A DNA stretch of 64,000 nucleotides from contig NZ_BAAAOH010000001.1 of assembly GCF_039530225.1 (NCBI RefSeq), forward strand, positions 1,798,001-1,862,000. Reading direction: 5' to 3'. The stretch is from Microbacterium pumilum. GTDB taxonomy: Bacteria > Actinomycetota > Actinomycetes > Actinomycetales > Microbacteriaceae. The notes under the pieces are model-generated. The model saw only the letters and a list, made by a program, of their open reading frames with translations, was not told the DNA's origin and did not search any database. Of the stretch, positions 55,701-63,136 are shown one piece after another (position 1 is the stretch's first letter; each line of letters begins with the position of its first letter). The position numbers and the translations under genes were made by a program.

Positions 55701-56183
55701 GATCTCGTCCGGTTCCGATCCAAGGCCGAGGCCTACCTGCGCCAGCACCTCGACAACATCGCCCTGGAGCGCCTGCGGCGCAACAAGCAGCTCACAGCGA
55801 CCGACCTCGGGGCGCTGGAGGACATGCTCGTCGCATCCGGCGTGGGCCAAAAGGTCGACATCCAGTGGGTGTCGGAGAAGGCTGGCGGACTCGGCATCTT
55901 TATCCGCGGGCTCGTCGGCCTGGACCGGGAGGCCGCGGTCGAAGCCTTCGCTGACTACCTCGATGAGGGCAAGTTCACCGTCGAGCAGATCAGGTTCGTC
56001 ACCCTGATCGTCGATGAGCTCACCAAGAACGGCATCGTCGAACCCGGCCGCCTCTTCGAGTCGCCCTACACCGACATCGCTCCCATCGGCCCTGTCGACT
56101 TCTTCGCCGACACCGACGTGCAGGTAATCGTCGAAACCCTGCACGGTATCAAGGCGACCGCGGTCGTCGACGAGGCGGCGTAG
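52791..56183 (+). CDS. hsdR: type I restriction subunit R (HsdR) with N-terminal DUF4145-like domain
   Basis: 1130 residues. Residues 1-150 resemble the DUF4145 domain; a coiled coil covers about 155-200. The nuclease site is Asp248 (GFIDYV), Glu263 and Lys265 (VVEAKR). Helicase motifs follow: MATGSGKTR at about 376-384, DEAH at 474, LIGLTATP, TGIDVPEVL and QMIGRGTRL. The C-terminal part matches the EcoEI R-C region. It translocates DNA and cuts unmodified targets. Starts 46 bases after hsdM2. Confidence 0.96.
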   Translation: MGNFDFVQATLPSLYPDCVRAESYMVSDPRSACVYARRVAELLVGHVYDIANLAEPYQPDLAARVADAGFRNAVGPGIAAKLTVIRKVGNRAVHDQTPVAQHAAVQLLQEVHHVVVWAAYHYSAHPQAVPTAAQFDPSIAVSAAPLTREDVAKLAAKFRQQDEEHAKQLAERDELLQSREAEIAKLREQIKAAQAAATPDDRDYSEAVTRDLFIDVLLDESGWRLAQARDREFEVDGMPNQQGKGFIDYVLWGDDGLPLAVVEAKRTKKDAKVGQQQAKLYADCLEAAFGRRPVIFYTNGYEHWLWDDAGGYPPREVAGFYTKDELELMIQRRAARQSLTGQPVNTKVVERPYQTRAIKAVGAAFDVKQREALLVMATGSGKTRIVIALVEQLMKAGWVKRVLFLADRVALANQAVNAFKAHLPQATTVNLITEKKTDGRVYVSTYPTMMGLIDEVDDSGRRFGPGYFDLIVIDEAHRSVYAKYGAIFDYFDSLLIGLTATPKDEVDHNTYRLFNLEDGIPTDAYSLDEAVFDGYLAPPRAVKCETKFLRQGIKYDDLTAAEKDDWDLIDWGDGPPPTQIDAEALNRFLFNEDTVDKVLATVMEHGYKVAAGDRLGKTIIFAKNQQHADFIEKRFNKAYPHYAGHFARTITYQQTYAQSLIDDLSVKERAPHIAISVDMLDTGIDVPEVLNLVFFKAVHSKTKFWQMIGRGTRLCPDVFGPGLDKQDFFVFDFCGNFEYFSQNLPTVEGSTQKSLSQRIFEARLDLLEALDHQGHPQHPVELDSEESLRTSTARVLHRVITGINLESFQVRPHRRDIEALSTAEVWDKPLMPEQAEAARKLAGLPSGGQPAGDADAKYFDLLVLRRMLAQLEADLATADRMREQIQQITGGLLSKITIPAVAAQKVLLDAAASDEWWIDVTVEMLELLRLRVRGLVQFLDKNQLTPVFTDFEDTLRAPDEIALPGIPTGVDLVRFRSKAEAYLRQHLDNIALERLRRNKQLTATDLGALEDMLVASGVGQKVDIQWVSEKAGGLGIFIRGLVGLDREAAVEAFADYLDEGKFTVEQIRFVTLIVDELTKNGIVEPGRLFESPYTDIAPIGPVDFFADTDVQVIVETLHGIKATAVVDEAA

Positions 56184-56205
56184 CGGTCGTCGCTGGGCCT
56201 GCTAC

Positions 56206-56826
56206 CTAGTGCCGGCGTCGGCTTCCCGGAAGGCCACCGCTCACCGTTCGCACGCTCTGGGTGTCTCGCGTCGAGTCGATGCTGCGATAGGGCTCGGAAG
56301 GTTTGTCGGGTGGGGGAAGGACTTCGATTCGATCGACGAGGATGCCTCCGCCCGGCTTTCCAGACATCCCGCACACCTTCCCGGTCTCCGGATCGTTGTG
56401 GGAGTAATACCGCCCGTACCTCGCACCCACTCCCACGAGGCGACCGCAATCCGGGCACGTTGACTTTGGCCGGATTAGTGTGCCGCGATCATGCCCCGGC
56501 ATCTTGCGGCCGCTTCCTCGACACTTCGACTGGATGATCGGATCCAGGTGCGGATAGCGTTCACCGGTGAGCGTTTTGACCGCGATTTGCGCTCCGCAGA
56601 TGTCACACTCGGCGCGCATGTGCCGACTGATCCCGACAGTCGGATCGACTACGAAGCTCGGGCCATTCTTCGGGCCGTAGGGGAGGCCGCTGACGCTCAG
56701 CCCGGACCCGACGCAATCTCGGCCCTTCTTGGTCTGATGGCGGCCGAGCGCGAGCTCATCGTGCGTCTTCACCTCGCGCCCGCACTCCGGGCACACTCTC
56801 GTGCTTCGGAACTCTCTGTAACCCAT
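56206..56826 (-). CDS. unknown protein with three CxxC-H-C zinc knuckles
   Basis: 206 residues. Three similar modules: Cys12-Cys15-His30-Cys38, Cys74-Cys77-His93-Cys102 and Cys124-Cys127-His143-Cys152. Spacings are C-x2-C-x14-H-x7-C once and C-x2-C-x15-H-x8-C twice, each followed by a small-residue turn (VGSG, RGSG, GMSG). This looks like tandem zinc fingers from internal duplication. The last 50 residues are Pro/Arg-rich. Divergent from the relaxase gene and convergent with hsdR, it belongs to the mobile element. DNA or RNA binding is likely; no family name can be given. Confidence 0.8.
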   Translation of the reverse strand: MGYREFRSTRVCPECGREVKTHDELALGRHQTKKGRDCVGSGLSVSGLPYGPKNGPSFVVDPTVGISRHMRAECDICGAQIAVKTLTGERYPHLDPIIQSKCRGSGRKMPGHDRGTLIRPKSTCPDCGRLVGVGARYGRYYSHNDPETGKVCGMSGKPGGGILVDRIEVLPPPDKPSEPYRSIDSTRDTQSVRTVSGGLPGSRRRH

Positions 56827-56994
56827 CAGGCTCCAATCGCCGTGAATCTACCACCGACGACCAACGATGGTGCATGCCCGAACGCGTCACGACCGAACGC
56901 CCACGACCGCCGACTCTTCTCCAGCACCCGAGAACGGCAATGCACGTAGGCACCATGCCTGGTGGTGACACGACTACGCATGTATCCTGTCGGC

Positions 56995-59742
56995 ATGAGA
57001 GGCGGGCTGCGGAGCTGGAAGCGGGGAGTGGCCGGCCGCGGCATCCGCAATGCCATCTCGTACGCGTTCGACGGGACCTGCGATGCTCACCTCGCGTCAC
57101 CTTCCGGCGCGACATCGGCCCTGAGCTACAGCGACGGCGAGACCGTTTCGCGACTCACGGTCGTCGACGGTCTGATCGCTCGCGACACACTGGACACCAG
57201 GCAGCTTCGGCACTGGATCGAGGGTTCGGATCCGCAGACCGGGACGCAGCGCGGCAGGCCGCACTGCACCGACAACGCCGACCTCCTTCTCGACGGCACG
57301 ATCAACTTTCCGAAGTCGTACAGCCTGGCGGCTGTCCTGGACCCGGCTCTGGCGGCCGAGTTCGAGGCGCTCCAGGATCGGATGCGCGACCTGATCATCA
57401 AGCACTGGCAGCGCGAGCTCAATGCGCGGCGGGGGCATGGCGGCAGCATCCGTGAAGACATCGCCAGGCTCGAAGTCGTCGAGCTGCAGCACCGGCGCTC
57501 ACGGGCACTCGACCCGCACATCCATCGGCACCTGTGGCTCAACATGAAGGTACAGGGCGTCGATGGCAAGTGGTCGAGCCTCGACTCGCGCGTGGCCATG
57601 AAGCTCCACACCGTGATCAACGCCGAGGGTGAGCTCGCTGCGCGCGTCGATCCGCGGTGGGCCGAGGCCCTCGCCGCTCATGGGTACACGCTCGACGACG
57701 ACGGCGAGATTGCGCAGCTCGCGCATGTTGTGCGCCCACTGTCGCAGCGCTCAAACAAGATCGAGCGCAATCGCACGCGCCTCATCGCGGAGTGGCGAAG
57801 CGAGCATCACGGTCGTGAGCCGGGCGCCGACGACCTCAAGCACATCGACTCGCTCGCATGGGCGCAGGGGCGCCCGGGCAAGCCGACTCACATCGACGAG
57901 TGTGAGTGGGAGGAGCGTGTGCGCGCCGAACTCGGCGAAATCGACCCTCTGCTGCTCTGGCACCGCAGCCCCGCCCGACTCGAGCCGATCGCGATCGCCG
58001 AACTCGACCGCGACCTGTTGGCACAGATGGCGATTGTGGATGCCGACGCCCGGTCGGTCTCGAGCAGCGGTCGGTTCTCGCCCTGGGATGTGCGCGCGGG
58101 GGCGATCCGGGCACTATCTCGCAGTGGAGTGACCGCTGACCGCGCGACCCTCGACGAGCTGATCGACTATGTGGTCGCGCGGGCGCTCGTCGACACCCTC
58201 GACCTTGTGCCCGACGACACGACCAAGCCGCCGCACATCAAGGCGCTCATGGCGTCGGAGACCGTGCTGCTCAAACTCCGCGTCGGCAACCGGTTTGCCG
58301 GGCTGGCCACGCCCGGTGCTCTGCCGCGTGAGGAGCAGATGCGCGAGATCGCCCGTCGGCACGCGGGTGAGCGGGGAGAGCTCGACGAGGCACAGCTGGC
58401 CGCGGCATCCGCCATCGCGGGCATGAGCCGTCTCGTCTCGATCACCGGTCCCGCGGGGTCGGGGAAGACGACGCTCCTGCGTGTGGCGCGGGATGCGCTC
58501 AGCCTGCAGCGCCGAGCCGTGGTGCTCGTTGCGCCCACGAAGAAGGCGGCGGTCGTCGCCGAACGCGAGGTCGGCGTGAGGGCATCGAGCCTGCATGCGC
58601 TGCTCGCGGACTACGGATGGCGATGGGATGCCGACTCGGCAGGTGGTCAGCGTTGGGCGCGCCTCGGTATCGGTGAGTTCGACGAGGCGACCGGCCGGCG
58701 CTATCTGGGGCCTCAGCGGTTCGCGTTGCGGCGCGGAGATCGGGTCGTCGTCGACGAGGCCGGGATGGTGGATCTGCAGAGCGCCGATGCTCTCGGCGCA
58801 GTGCTCGAAGAGACCGGTGCGGGGATCGCCATGATCGGCGACCCGCGCCAGGCCGCGCCGGTCGGACACGTCGGCGCGATGGCGCTGCTCACGCGCCACG
58901 CCGACCAGGTCGTCGAACTCCGTTCCGTGCACCGTTTCGCGGATGCGGCTTATAGCGAGCTCACGCTGCGGCTGCGGCAAGCGTCGATGTCGCACGAGGC
59001 GACAGCGGTCGCTGATGAGCTCGAAGCCAGCGGTCACGTCGTTCGGGTCAGTAGCACGGATGCCGCGCACGACGCGATGGTCGGTTCCTGGTTCGAGCGG
59101 GTCGGCCGTGGCGAGCGGGTTGCGCTCGTCGTCGCGACCAACGACGACGCAGATGCGATCAGCGAGACGATCCAGCAGCGCCGACTCGAGTCGGGCGAAC
59201 TGGCGATGGATGCTGTCGCCTGCGGCCGCGGCGGACAGCGGATGCTGGTCGGCGACGTCATCCAGACGAGGCGCAACGATCGCGCCGCCGACGTGCAGAA
59301 CCGAGCGATCTGGATCATCACCGGCATCGACGACGATCGGATCTCGCTCACCAACATCGCCGACTCGACCGAGCGGCGGTGGATACCCGCCGAGTACGCG
59401 GCCGAGCACGCTCACCTCGCGTACGCCTCGACGGTCCACGGAATTCAGGGCGAGACGGTGGACGCGTCGATCGTCGGCCCCGGCGTCGATGCCGCCGGGC
59501 TGTATGTCGGGCTGACGCGCGGCCGGCGATGGAACGAAGCGATCATCGTTGCGGGCTCTGCGGCGGCTGCTCGCGAGGAGCTGGCCGACGCGATGCGACG
59601 GGGCGTGCCAGAGCCGACGATCGAGGACTCGCGGCGGGCTGCACAGATCGACCTGGGCCGCGCCGCGCGGCGGGTCGCGGCGCCCGATGCGACGGGGCCG
59701 GTGGCGCAACCGACGATAGTCGGCGGGGGCTTCGGGATTTAG
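56995..59742 (+). CDS. MobF/TrwC-type conjugative relaxase with helicase domain
   Basis: 915 residues from ATG 56995; TATCCT ends seven bases before it, so it may be leaderless, and a GTG at 56962 is also open. The relaxase domain has the metal-binding HxHxH at His175, His177 and His179 (DPHIHRHLW). The SF1 helicase part carries Walker A GPAGSGKTT at about 485-493, VVDEAGMVDL, IGDPRQ and STVHGIQGETVD. It would nick oriT and unwind the strand. No coupling protein or mating-pair genes are near, so the element probably borrows another element's machinery. Confidence 0.92.
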   Translation: MRGGLRSWKRGVAGRGIRNAISYAFDGTCDAHLASPSGATSALSYSDGETVSRLTVVDGLIARDTLDTRQLRHWIEGSDPQTGTQRGRPHCTDNADLLLDGTINFPKSYSLAAVLDPALAAEFEALQDRMRDLIIKHWQRELNARRGHGGSIREDIARLEVVELQHRRSRALDPHIHRHLWLNMKVQGVDGKWSSLDSRVAMKLHTVINAEGELAARVDPRWAEALAAHGYTLDDDGEIAQLAHVVRPLSQRSNKIERNRTRLIAEWRSEHHGREPGADDLKHIDSLAWAQGRPGKPTHIDECEWEERVRAELGEIDPLLLWHRSPARLEPIAIAELDRDLLAQMAIVDADARSVSSSGRFSPWDVRAGAIRALSRSGVTADRATLDELIDYVVARALVDTLDLVPDDTTKPPHIKALMASETVLLKLRVGNRFAGLATPGALPREEQMREIARRHAGERGELDEAQLAAASAIAGMSRLVSITGPAGSGKTTLLRVARDALSLQRRAVVLVAPTKKAAVVAEREVGVRASSLHALLADYGWRWDADSAGGQRWARLGIGEFDEATGRRYLGPQRFALRRGDRVVVDEAGMVDLQSADALGAVLEETGAGIAMIGDPRQAAPVGHVGAMALLTRHADQVVELRSVHRFADAAYSELTLRLRQASMSHEATAVADELEASGHVVRVSSTDAAHDAMVGSWFERVGRGERVALVVATNDDADAISETIQQRRLESGELAMDAVACGRGGQRMLVGDVIQTRRNDRAADVQNRAIWIITGIDDDRISLTNIADSTERRWIPAEYAAEHAHLAYASTVHGIQGETVDASIVGPGVDAAGLYVGLTRGRRWNEAIIVAGSAAAAREELADAMRRGVPEPTIEDSRRAAQIDLGRAARRVAAPDATGPVAQPTIVGGGFGI

Positions 59743-59820
59743 AGGACCGTGCTTCAGGGAGCGGCTGGTGGGCTCCATGTGGTGCTCCACCCCCTTCACG
59801 GCCATTGAGAGATGGTCCGG

Positions 59821-59837
59821 CACCTAAGGCTTAGGTG
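59821..59837. repeat. 8-bp-arm palindrome
   Basis: CACCTAAG and CTTAGGTG around a single G. Confidence 0.8.
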
Positions 59838-59859
59838 TGCTTCGCGGCTATGTGTGACA

Positions 59860-59874
59860 GAAAGTCGGACTTTC
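59860..59874. repeat. 7-bp-arm palindrome
   Basis: GAAAGTC and GACTTTC around a single G. Confidence 0.8.
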
Positions 59875-60040
59875 CAGATTCTGTTCGCGTATTTCACTAT
59901 CTCCGGCGATGCGCGAGAAGTGCAATTTCCCGAACGCGGCCCAACTTAGACGCAGCGGTTGGCCAGACTGCATGCTCGCAGGCCAACGATTGAGCTGTCT
60001 ATTTGGACTAGCCAAGCGCCGTGCGAAGGGACTGTGTTCA

Positions 60041-60084
60041 GGAAAACGGTGGTCTCCACCGCGTTGTGAGGTAGTCTGTTTTCC
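60041..60084. promoter_or_regulatory. nested inverted repeats at the abiE promoter
   Basis: GGAAAAC (60041-60047) and GTTTTCC (60078-60084) enclose GGTGG-tct-CCACC (60048-60060) and a possible -10 TAGTCT (60072-60077). AbiEi antitoxins are known to repress their own operon through inverted repeats, so this is the likely operator. Confidence 0.55.
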
Positions 60085-60100
60085 GAACGAAGGAATGATG

Positions 60101-61180
60101 ATGGCCACCACCCCGACCCCCATGCCTGAAGCAGAGGTAGTGCGGGAAGCAACTCGACGTCTGCTTGAGGTGCTGCCGCCAAGCTGGTCTGGCGAGCTTG
60201 TCGCGCAGTCCGCCGTGGGGGCACTCCGACGCAATGACGCTGAGTTGACGGTGCGCGCACCAAGCGGCGTGGCCGCAACCATTCCCATCGAGGCGAAACG
60301 AATCATTGAAGGCCGCGACGTCGCCACGATCGCCGAAGGCGCGGGCTCGCAGACCGGGTTGCCGGGCTCGGACCTCATCGTTATGGCGCGCTATCTCCCA
60401 GCGACCGTCCGCGACAGGCTGACTGATGCCGGACTTTCCTGGGCTGACGCAACCGGCAATGTGCGAGTAAGTCTCACTTGGCCAGGCCTGTTCATATTCA
60501 ACCGAGGCGCGGACAGCGACCCTTGGCGGGGGCCGGGTCGACCAAAGGGCACCCTCAAGGGAGAACCGGCGGCCAAGGTGGTGCGCGCGCTCATCGACTT
60601 CGACCGCGATTGGTCGATGCGTGACCTCGTTGAGGCATCGCGAGCATCAACGGGCGCCACGTACCGCGTCATTGAGTTCTTGGATGAGGAAGGCCTGGTG
60701 GAGCGGATCAATAGTCGCGTTGTCGCGCGCGACTGGCAGTCAATTCTGCGGCGATGGAGTGCCGACTACAGCTTCACGCGCACCAATCAGACCAGCAAGT
60801 GGATCGCGCCACGGGGAATCGACGACGTGCTGGCGCGCGCACGCGAGACCAGCGACCTTCGCTATGCGATTACGAGCACAGTCGCTGCTTCCCGGTGGGC
60901 ACCCTATGCCCCGCCTCGCTCGCTGATGGTCTACGCAGAATCCGCCGCCGAAATTGCCGATGCGTGGGGTCTGCGTACAGCCGAGGGCGGCACGAATGTC
61001 GTGCTTGCCCAGCCCAACTATGACGTGGTCTTCGAGCGAGCTGAGGCGTGGGATGGGGTGACGATAGCGGCCCCATCTCAGGTCGTGGTCGACCTCTTGA
61101 CGGGCCCGGGCCGTAACCCCTCAGAGGCCGAGGAACTTATCAACTGGATGTCGCGCAATGAACCCGTCTGGCGCCGATAG
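60101..61180 (+). CDS. AbiEi-like antitoxin/autorepressor (type IV toxin-antitoxin)
   Basis: 359 residues. Of three successive ATGs, 60101 is best placed after GAAGGA. A winged-helix segment (AAKVVRALIDFDRDWSMRDL, VEASRASTGATYRVIEFLDE, EGLVERINSRVVARDWQ) lies in the middle, and the C-terminal half (PPRSLMVYAESAAEIADAWG, APSQVVVDLLTGPGRNPSEA) fits AbiEi family proteins. The order antitoxin-like then nucleotidyltransferase-like with overlap supports the call. Its N-terminal 140 residues are longer than classical AbiEi. Confidence 0.72.
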   Translation: MATTPTPMPEAEVVREATRRLLEVLPPSWSGELVAQSAVGALRRNDAELTVRAPSGVAATIPIEAKRIIEGRDVATIAEGAGSQTGLPGSDLIVMARYLPATVRDRLTDAGLSWADATGNVRVSLTWPGLFIFNRGADSDPWRGPGRPKGTLKGEPAAKVVRALIDFDRDWSMRDLVEASRASTGATYRVIEFLDEEGLVERINSRVVARDWQSILRRWSADYSFTRTNQTSKWIAPRGIDDVLARARETSDLRYAITSTVAASRWAPYAPPRSLMVYAESAAEIADAWGLRTAEGGTNVVLAQPNYDVVFERAEAWDGVTIAAPSQVVVDLLTGPGRNPSEAEELINWMSRNEPVWRR

Positions 61181-62030
61181 CCCGCTGGGCCGCGAAGACC
61201 TGCTGGTCGCGGCACGATCCGCGCTCCTCGACGCCCTCGAGGCGCTTGAGGCTCAGCGAGATGCCGTCATTGTCATCGGTGCACAGGCGATCTACCTGCG
61301 AACAAAGGCCTCACCCGTTGCACTTGCCGAGGCTACGAAGGACAGCGATCTCGCGATCGACCCGCGAGAGCTCGCCGAAGACCCAAAGGTCGAGGAAGCG
61401 ATGACGAGTGCGCGCTTCTACCCAAACCCGTTCTCCAATAATCCTGGTGAGTGGGTGAACCCAGCTGGCATCCCGGTGGACCTGATGGTCCCCGAGGCGC
61501 TATCCGGCCCAGGAGGGGCGGGTGCCCGCGGAGCCCGCATTCCACCCCACAGCCGTCGTGCGACCAGGCGCGCCGTTGGGCTTGAGGCGGCGCTCGTTGA
61601 CAATTCTGTGCTCGATGTTGCTGCGCTCGATCCCTCGGATTCCCGCGTCTACCGCGTGCATGTCGCGGGGCTGGCGGCCCTTCTGGTCGCGAAGCTACAC
61701 AAATTGGGCGAGCGCGCTCTCGGGAATCCGGACCGGCTCGTCGATAAGGATGCTCACGACATTTATCGAATCCTTGTCGACGGCCCGACAGTCGAGCTCG
61801 CAACGACCGTGGTGCGGCTCACGGAGGATGAACTCGCTGGGCGCGTGACCATCAAGGCGGTCGAGTACCTTCGCGAACTGTTCGCGGCGGGCCCAGACGC
61901 GACAGGGTCGGAGATGGCTGGCCGCGCTGAGGAAGGAATCGGCGACCCCGCATTCGTCTCGCAGTCGGTGTCGTTCCTCGCTGCAGACCTCGTCAAGGCA
62001 ATCGAGGAACTACCGCCCGTGGCGAAGTAG
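61158..62030 (+). CDS. AbiEii-like nucleotidyltransferase (toxin)
   Basis: 290 residues starting 23 bases inside the previous gene. The nucleotidyltransferase site is seen as VIVIGAQAIYL and ATKDSDLAIDP (the Asp-x-Asp position reads DSDLAID), with a KLHKLGERA..DKDAHDIYRIL segment like the lysine/aspartate region of AbiEii/DUF1814 proteins. Such enzymes modify tRNA or other targets and stop growth, giving phage defence. The antitoxin is encoded upstream. GC and codon use fit the mobile element rather than the chromosome. Confidence 0.75.
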   Translation: MNPSGADSPLGREDLLVAARSALLDALEALEAQRDAVIVIGAQAIYLRTKASPVALAEATKDSDLAIDPRELAEDPKVEEAMTSARFYPNPFSNNPGEWVNPAGIPVDLMVPEALSGPGGAGARGARIPPHSRRATRRAVGLEAALVDNSVLDVAALDPSDSRVYRVHVAGLAALLVAKLHKLGERALGNPDRLVDKDAHDIYRILVDGPTVELATTVVRLTEDELAGRVTIKAVEYLRELFAAGPDATGSEMAGRAEEGIGDPAFVSQSVSFLAADLVKAIEELPPVAK

Positions 62031-62033
62031 TCG

Positions 62034-62070
62034 CCGGTCCTGCTGTAAAGCGGCTCTTTACAGCAACCGG
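62034..62070. terminator. strong hairpin after abiEii
   Basis: TGCTGTAAAG and CTTTACAGCA (10 bp, loop CGGCT) with an outer CCGGT/ACCGG stem past a 2-base bulge. It begins 3 bases after the abiEii stop. There is no T-tract. Confidence 0.65.
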
Positions 62071-62138
62071 GCGCATACTCGTCGCCGACCGCGCTGGCGG
62101 CGTCTCCCAGTCGCGCCTGGGGACTTCATGCGGCGGTT

Positions 62139-62354
62139 TTAGTGGCCCGCGAGCACGTCATCGGTCCGTGTGCACGCGCAACTCTCCATCCACGCGATCA
62201 CCTCGGACTGCTTGTAGAGGATCGTCTTCGCGGACAGGCGGTAGAACTTCGGGCCGATTCCGCGGTAGCGCAGCTGCGCGATCGCCGCCTTCGTCATGCG
62301 CATGAGGGCCGCAGCCTGGGGGAGTGTGAGCCACTCGTTATCGTCGGCATCCAT
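62139..62354 (-). CDS. AlpA/excisionase-like helix-turn-helix protein
   Basis: 71 residues. The MerR-like winged helix is WLTLPQAAALMRMTKAAIAQ, LRYRGIGPKFYRLSAKTILY, KQSEVIAWMES. Small proteins of this type act as excisionases or as activators of integrase genes on mobile elements. AAGGAGG stands just upstream of the ATG. It is divergent from the next gene, which leads into the integrase. Confidence 0.88.
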   Translation of the reverse strand: MDADDNEWLTLPQAAALMRMTKAAIAQLRYRGIGPKFYRLSAKTILYKQSEVIAWMESCACTRTDDVLAGH

Positions 62355-62449
62355 CTCGACCTCCTTGCGTCATCATGTCACCGATACGCATACCGTAGGA
62401 TCCTTGCCTAGCCGTGTCAATAGGGCGCAACTTGTGCAAGGATGCAAGC

Positions 62450-63136
62450 GTGCAGAATCTGGTGAGGCCGTCAGGCAAGAGGGTCCTTGTTCCGCCCGGT
62501 ATCGAGCTGCGGCCAACCATCGTCGCGGCAATTCCCACGCCACTCGGCGGACTTGGACCTGAGGACGACGAGGGTCTCGCCCGGGCCAACTTTCGGCTTG
62601 AGTATTCAGTCGCGAAGAGGCGGTATGAGGTCGCGGCCTTCGGCATCGACCGACGAAGTACGCCGATTGAGATCACCGGAGCCTTTTGGCGCACTGTTCG
62701 AGTCCACTCGATCGTGCGCCCCGCGATCGAGTTGGCTCTCCCTTCGTGGACTTGGCCTATCTCCGCGCTGCGGATGCCACGGGTGTCGGATGTGCCCGTC
62801 GGCGCGCCACGATTCGAGGCTCAGCCGGAGGATGGACTGCTTCTAGCCGCAACCGCGTATCGGATTGCGGAGATCTCGAACGAGAATCCCGCGCTCGCTG
62901 TGGCGGAGACCCTTGGCCTGAAGCAACGGACCGCAACCAACTGGGTACAGCGGGCCCGTGCGGCGGGCTACATGACAACCTCTGGGAACGAGAGTGCGGC
63001 GCGGCGCATCGCCGCAGAGATCGAGAGGACGAACCCGATCACCCTCCCCTCCGAGAAGGAGCTCGCGCGGCGCATCGTATGGAGTGCAGAGCAACTCGAG
63101 TTCGAGCGCGCAGGAGTGTTCTATGGGAACGATTGA
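62450..63136 (+). CDS. unknown protein with a helix-turn-helix-like segment, coupled to the integrase
   Basis: 228 residues from GTG 62450 (AAGGATG upstream; GTG 62414 is also open). A C-terminal segment, NPALAVAETLGLKQRTATNW, then VQRARAAGYM, resembles a sigma-like or replication-initiator helix-turn-helix. The N-terminal 100 residues are beta-rich with no known signature. It overlaps the integrase start by 14 bases. ATCCTTGC (62400-62407) and GCAAGGAT (62436-62443) form an inverted repeat over its start region. Confidence 0.75.
   Translation: MQNLVRPSGKRVLVPPGIELRPTIVAAIPTPLGGLGPEDDEGLARANFRLEYSVAKRRYEVAAFGIDRRSTPIEITGAFWRTVRVHSIVRPAIELALPSWTWPISALRMPRVSDVPVGAPRFEAQPEDGLLLAATAYRIAEISNENPALAVAETLGLKQRTATNWVQRARAAGYMTTSGNESAARRIAAEIERTNPITLPSEKELARRIVWSAEQLEFERAGVFYGND

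Larger units (their letters stand above)
59743..60100. other. 358-bp non-coding gap after the relaxase, with two palindromes
   Basis: No credible gene; GC is lower than the surroundings. CACCTAAG-g-CTTAGGTG lies at 59821-59837 and GAAAGTC-g-GACTTTC at 59860-59874, so two one-base-centre palindromes stand 23 bases apart. They may be a terminator, protein sites or part of oriT. The abiEi promoter and operator fill the last 60 bases. Confidence 0.6.

Noticed and set aside
58114..59823. Minus-strand open frame of about 569 codons across the relaxase
   Set aside because: Antisense shadow of the helicase domain, with no recognisable motif.
60095..60100. Start of AbiEi at the first two ATGs of the ATGATGATG run
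   Set aside because: Their distance to the GAAGGA ribosome-binding site is zero to three bases; the third ATG has six.
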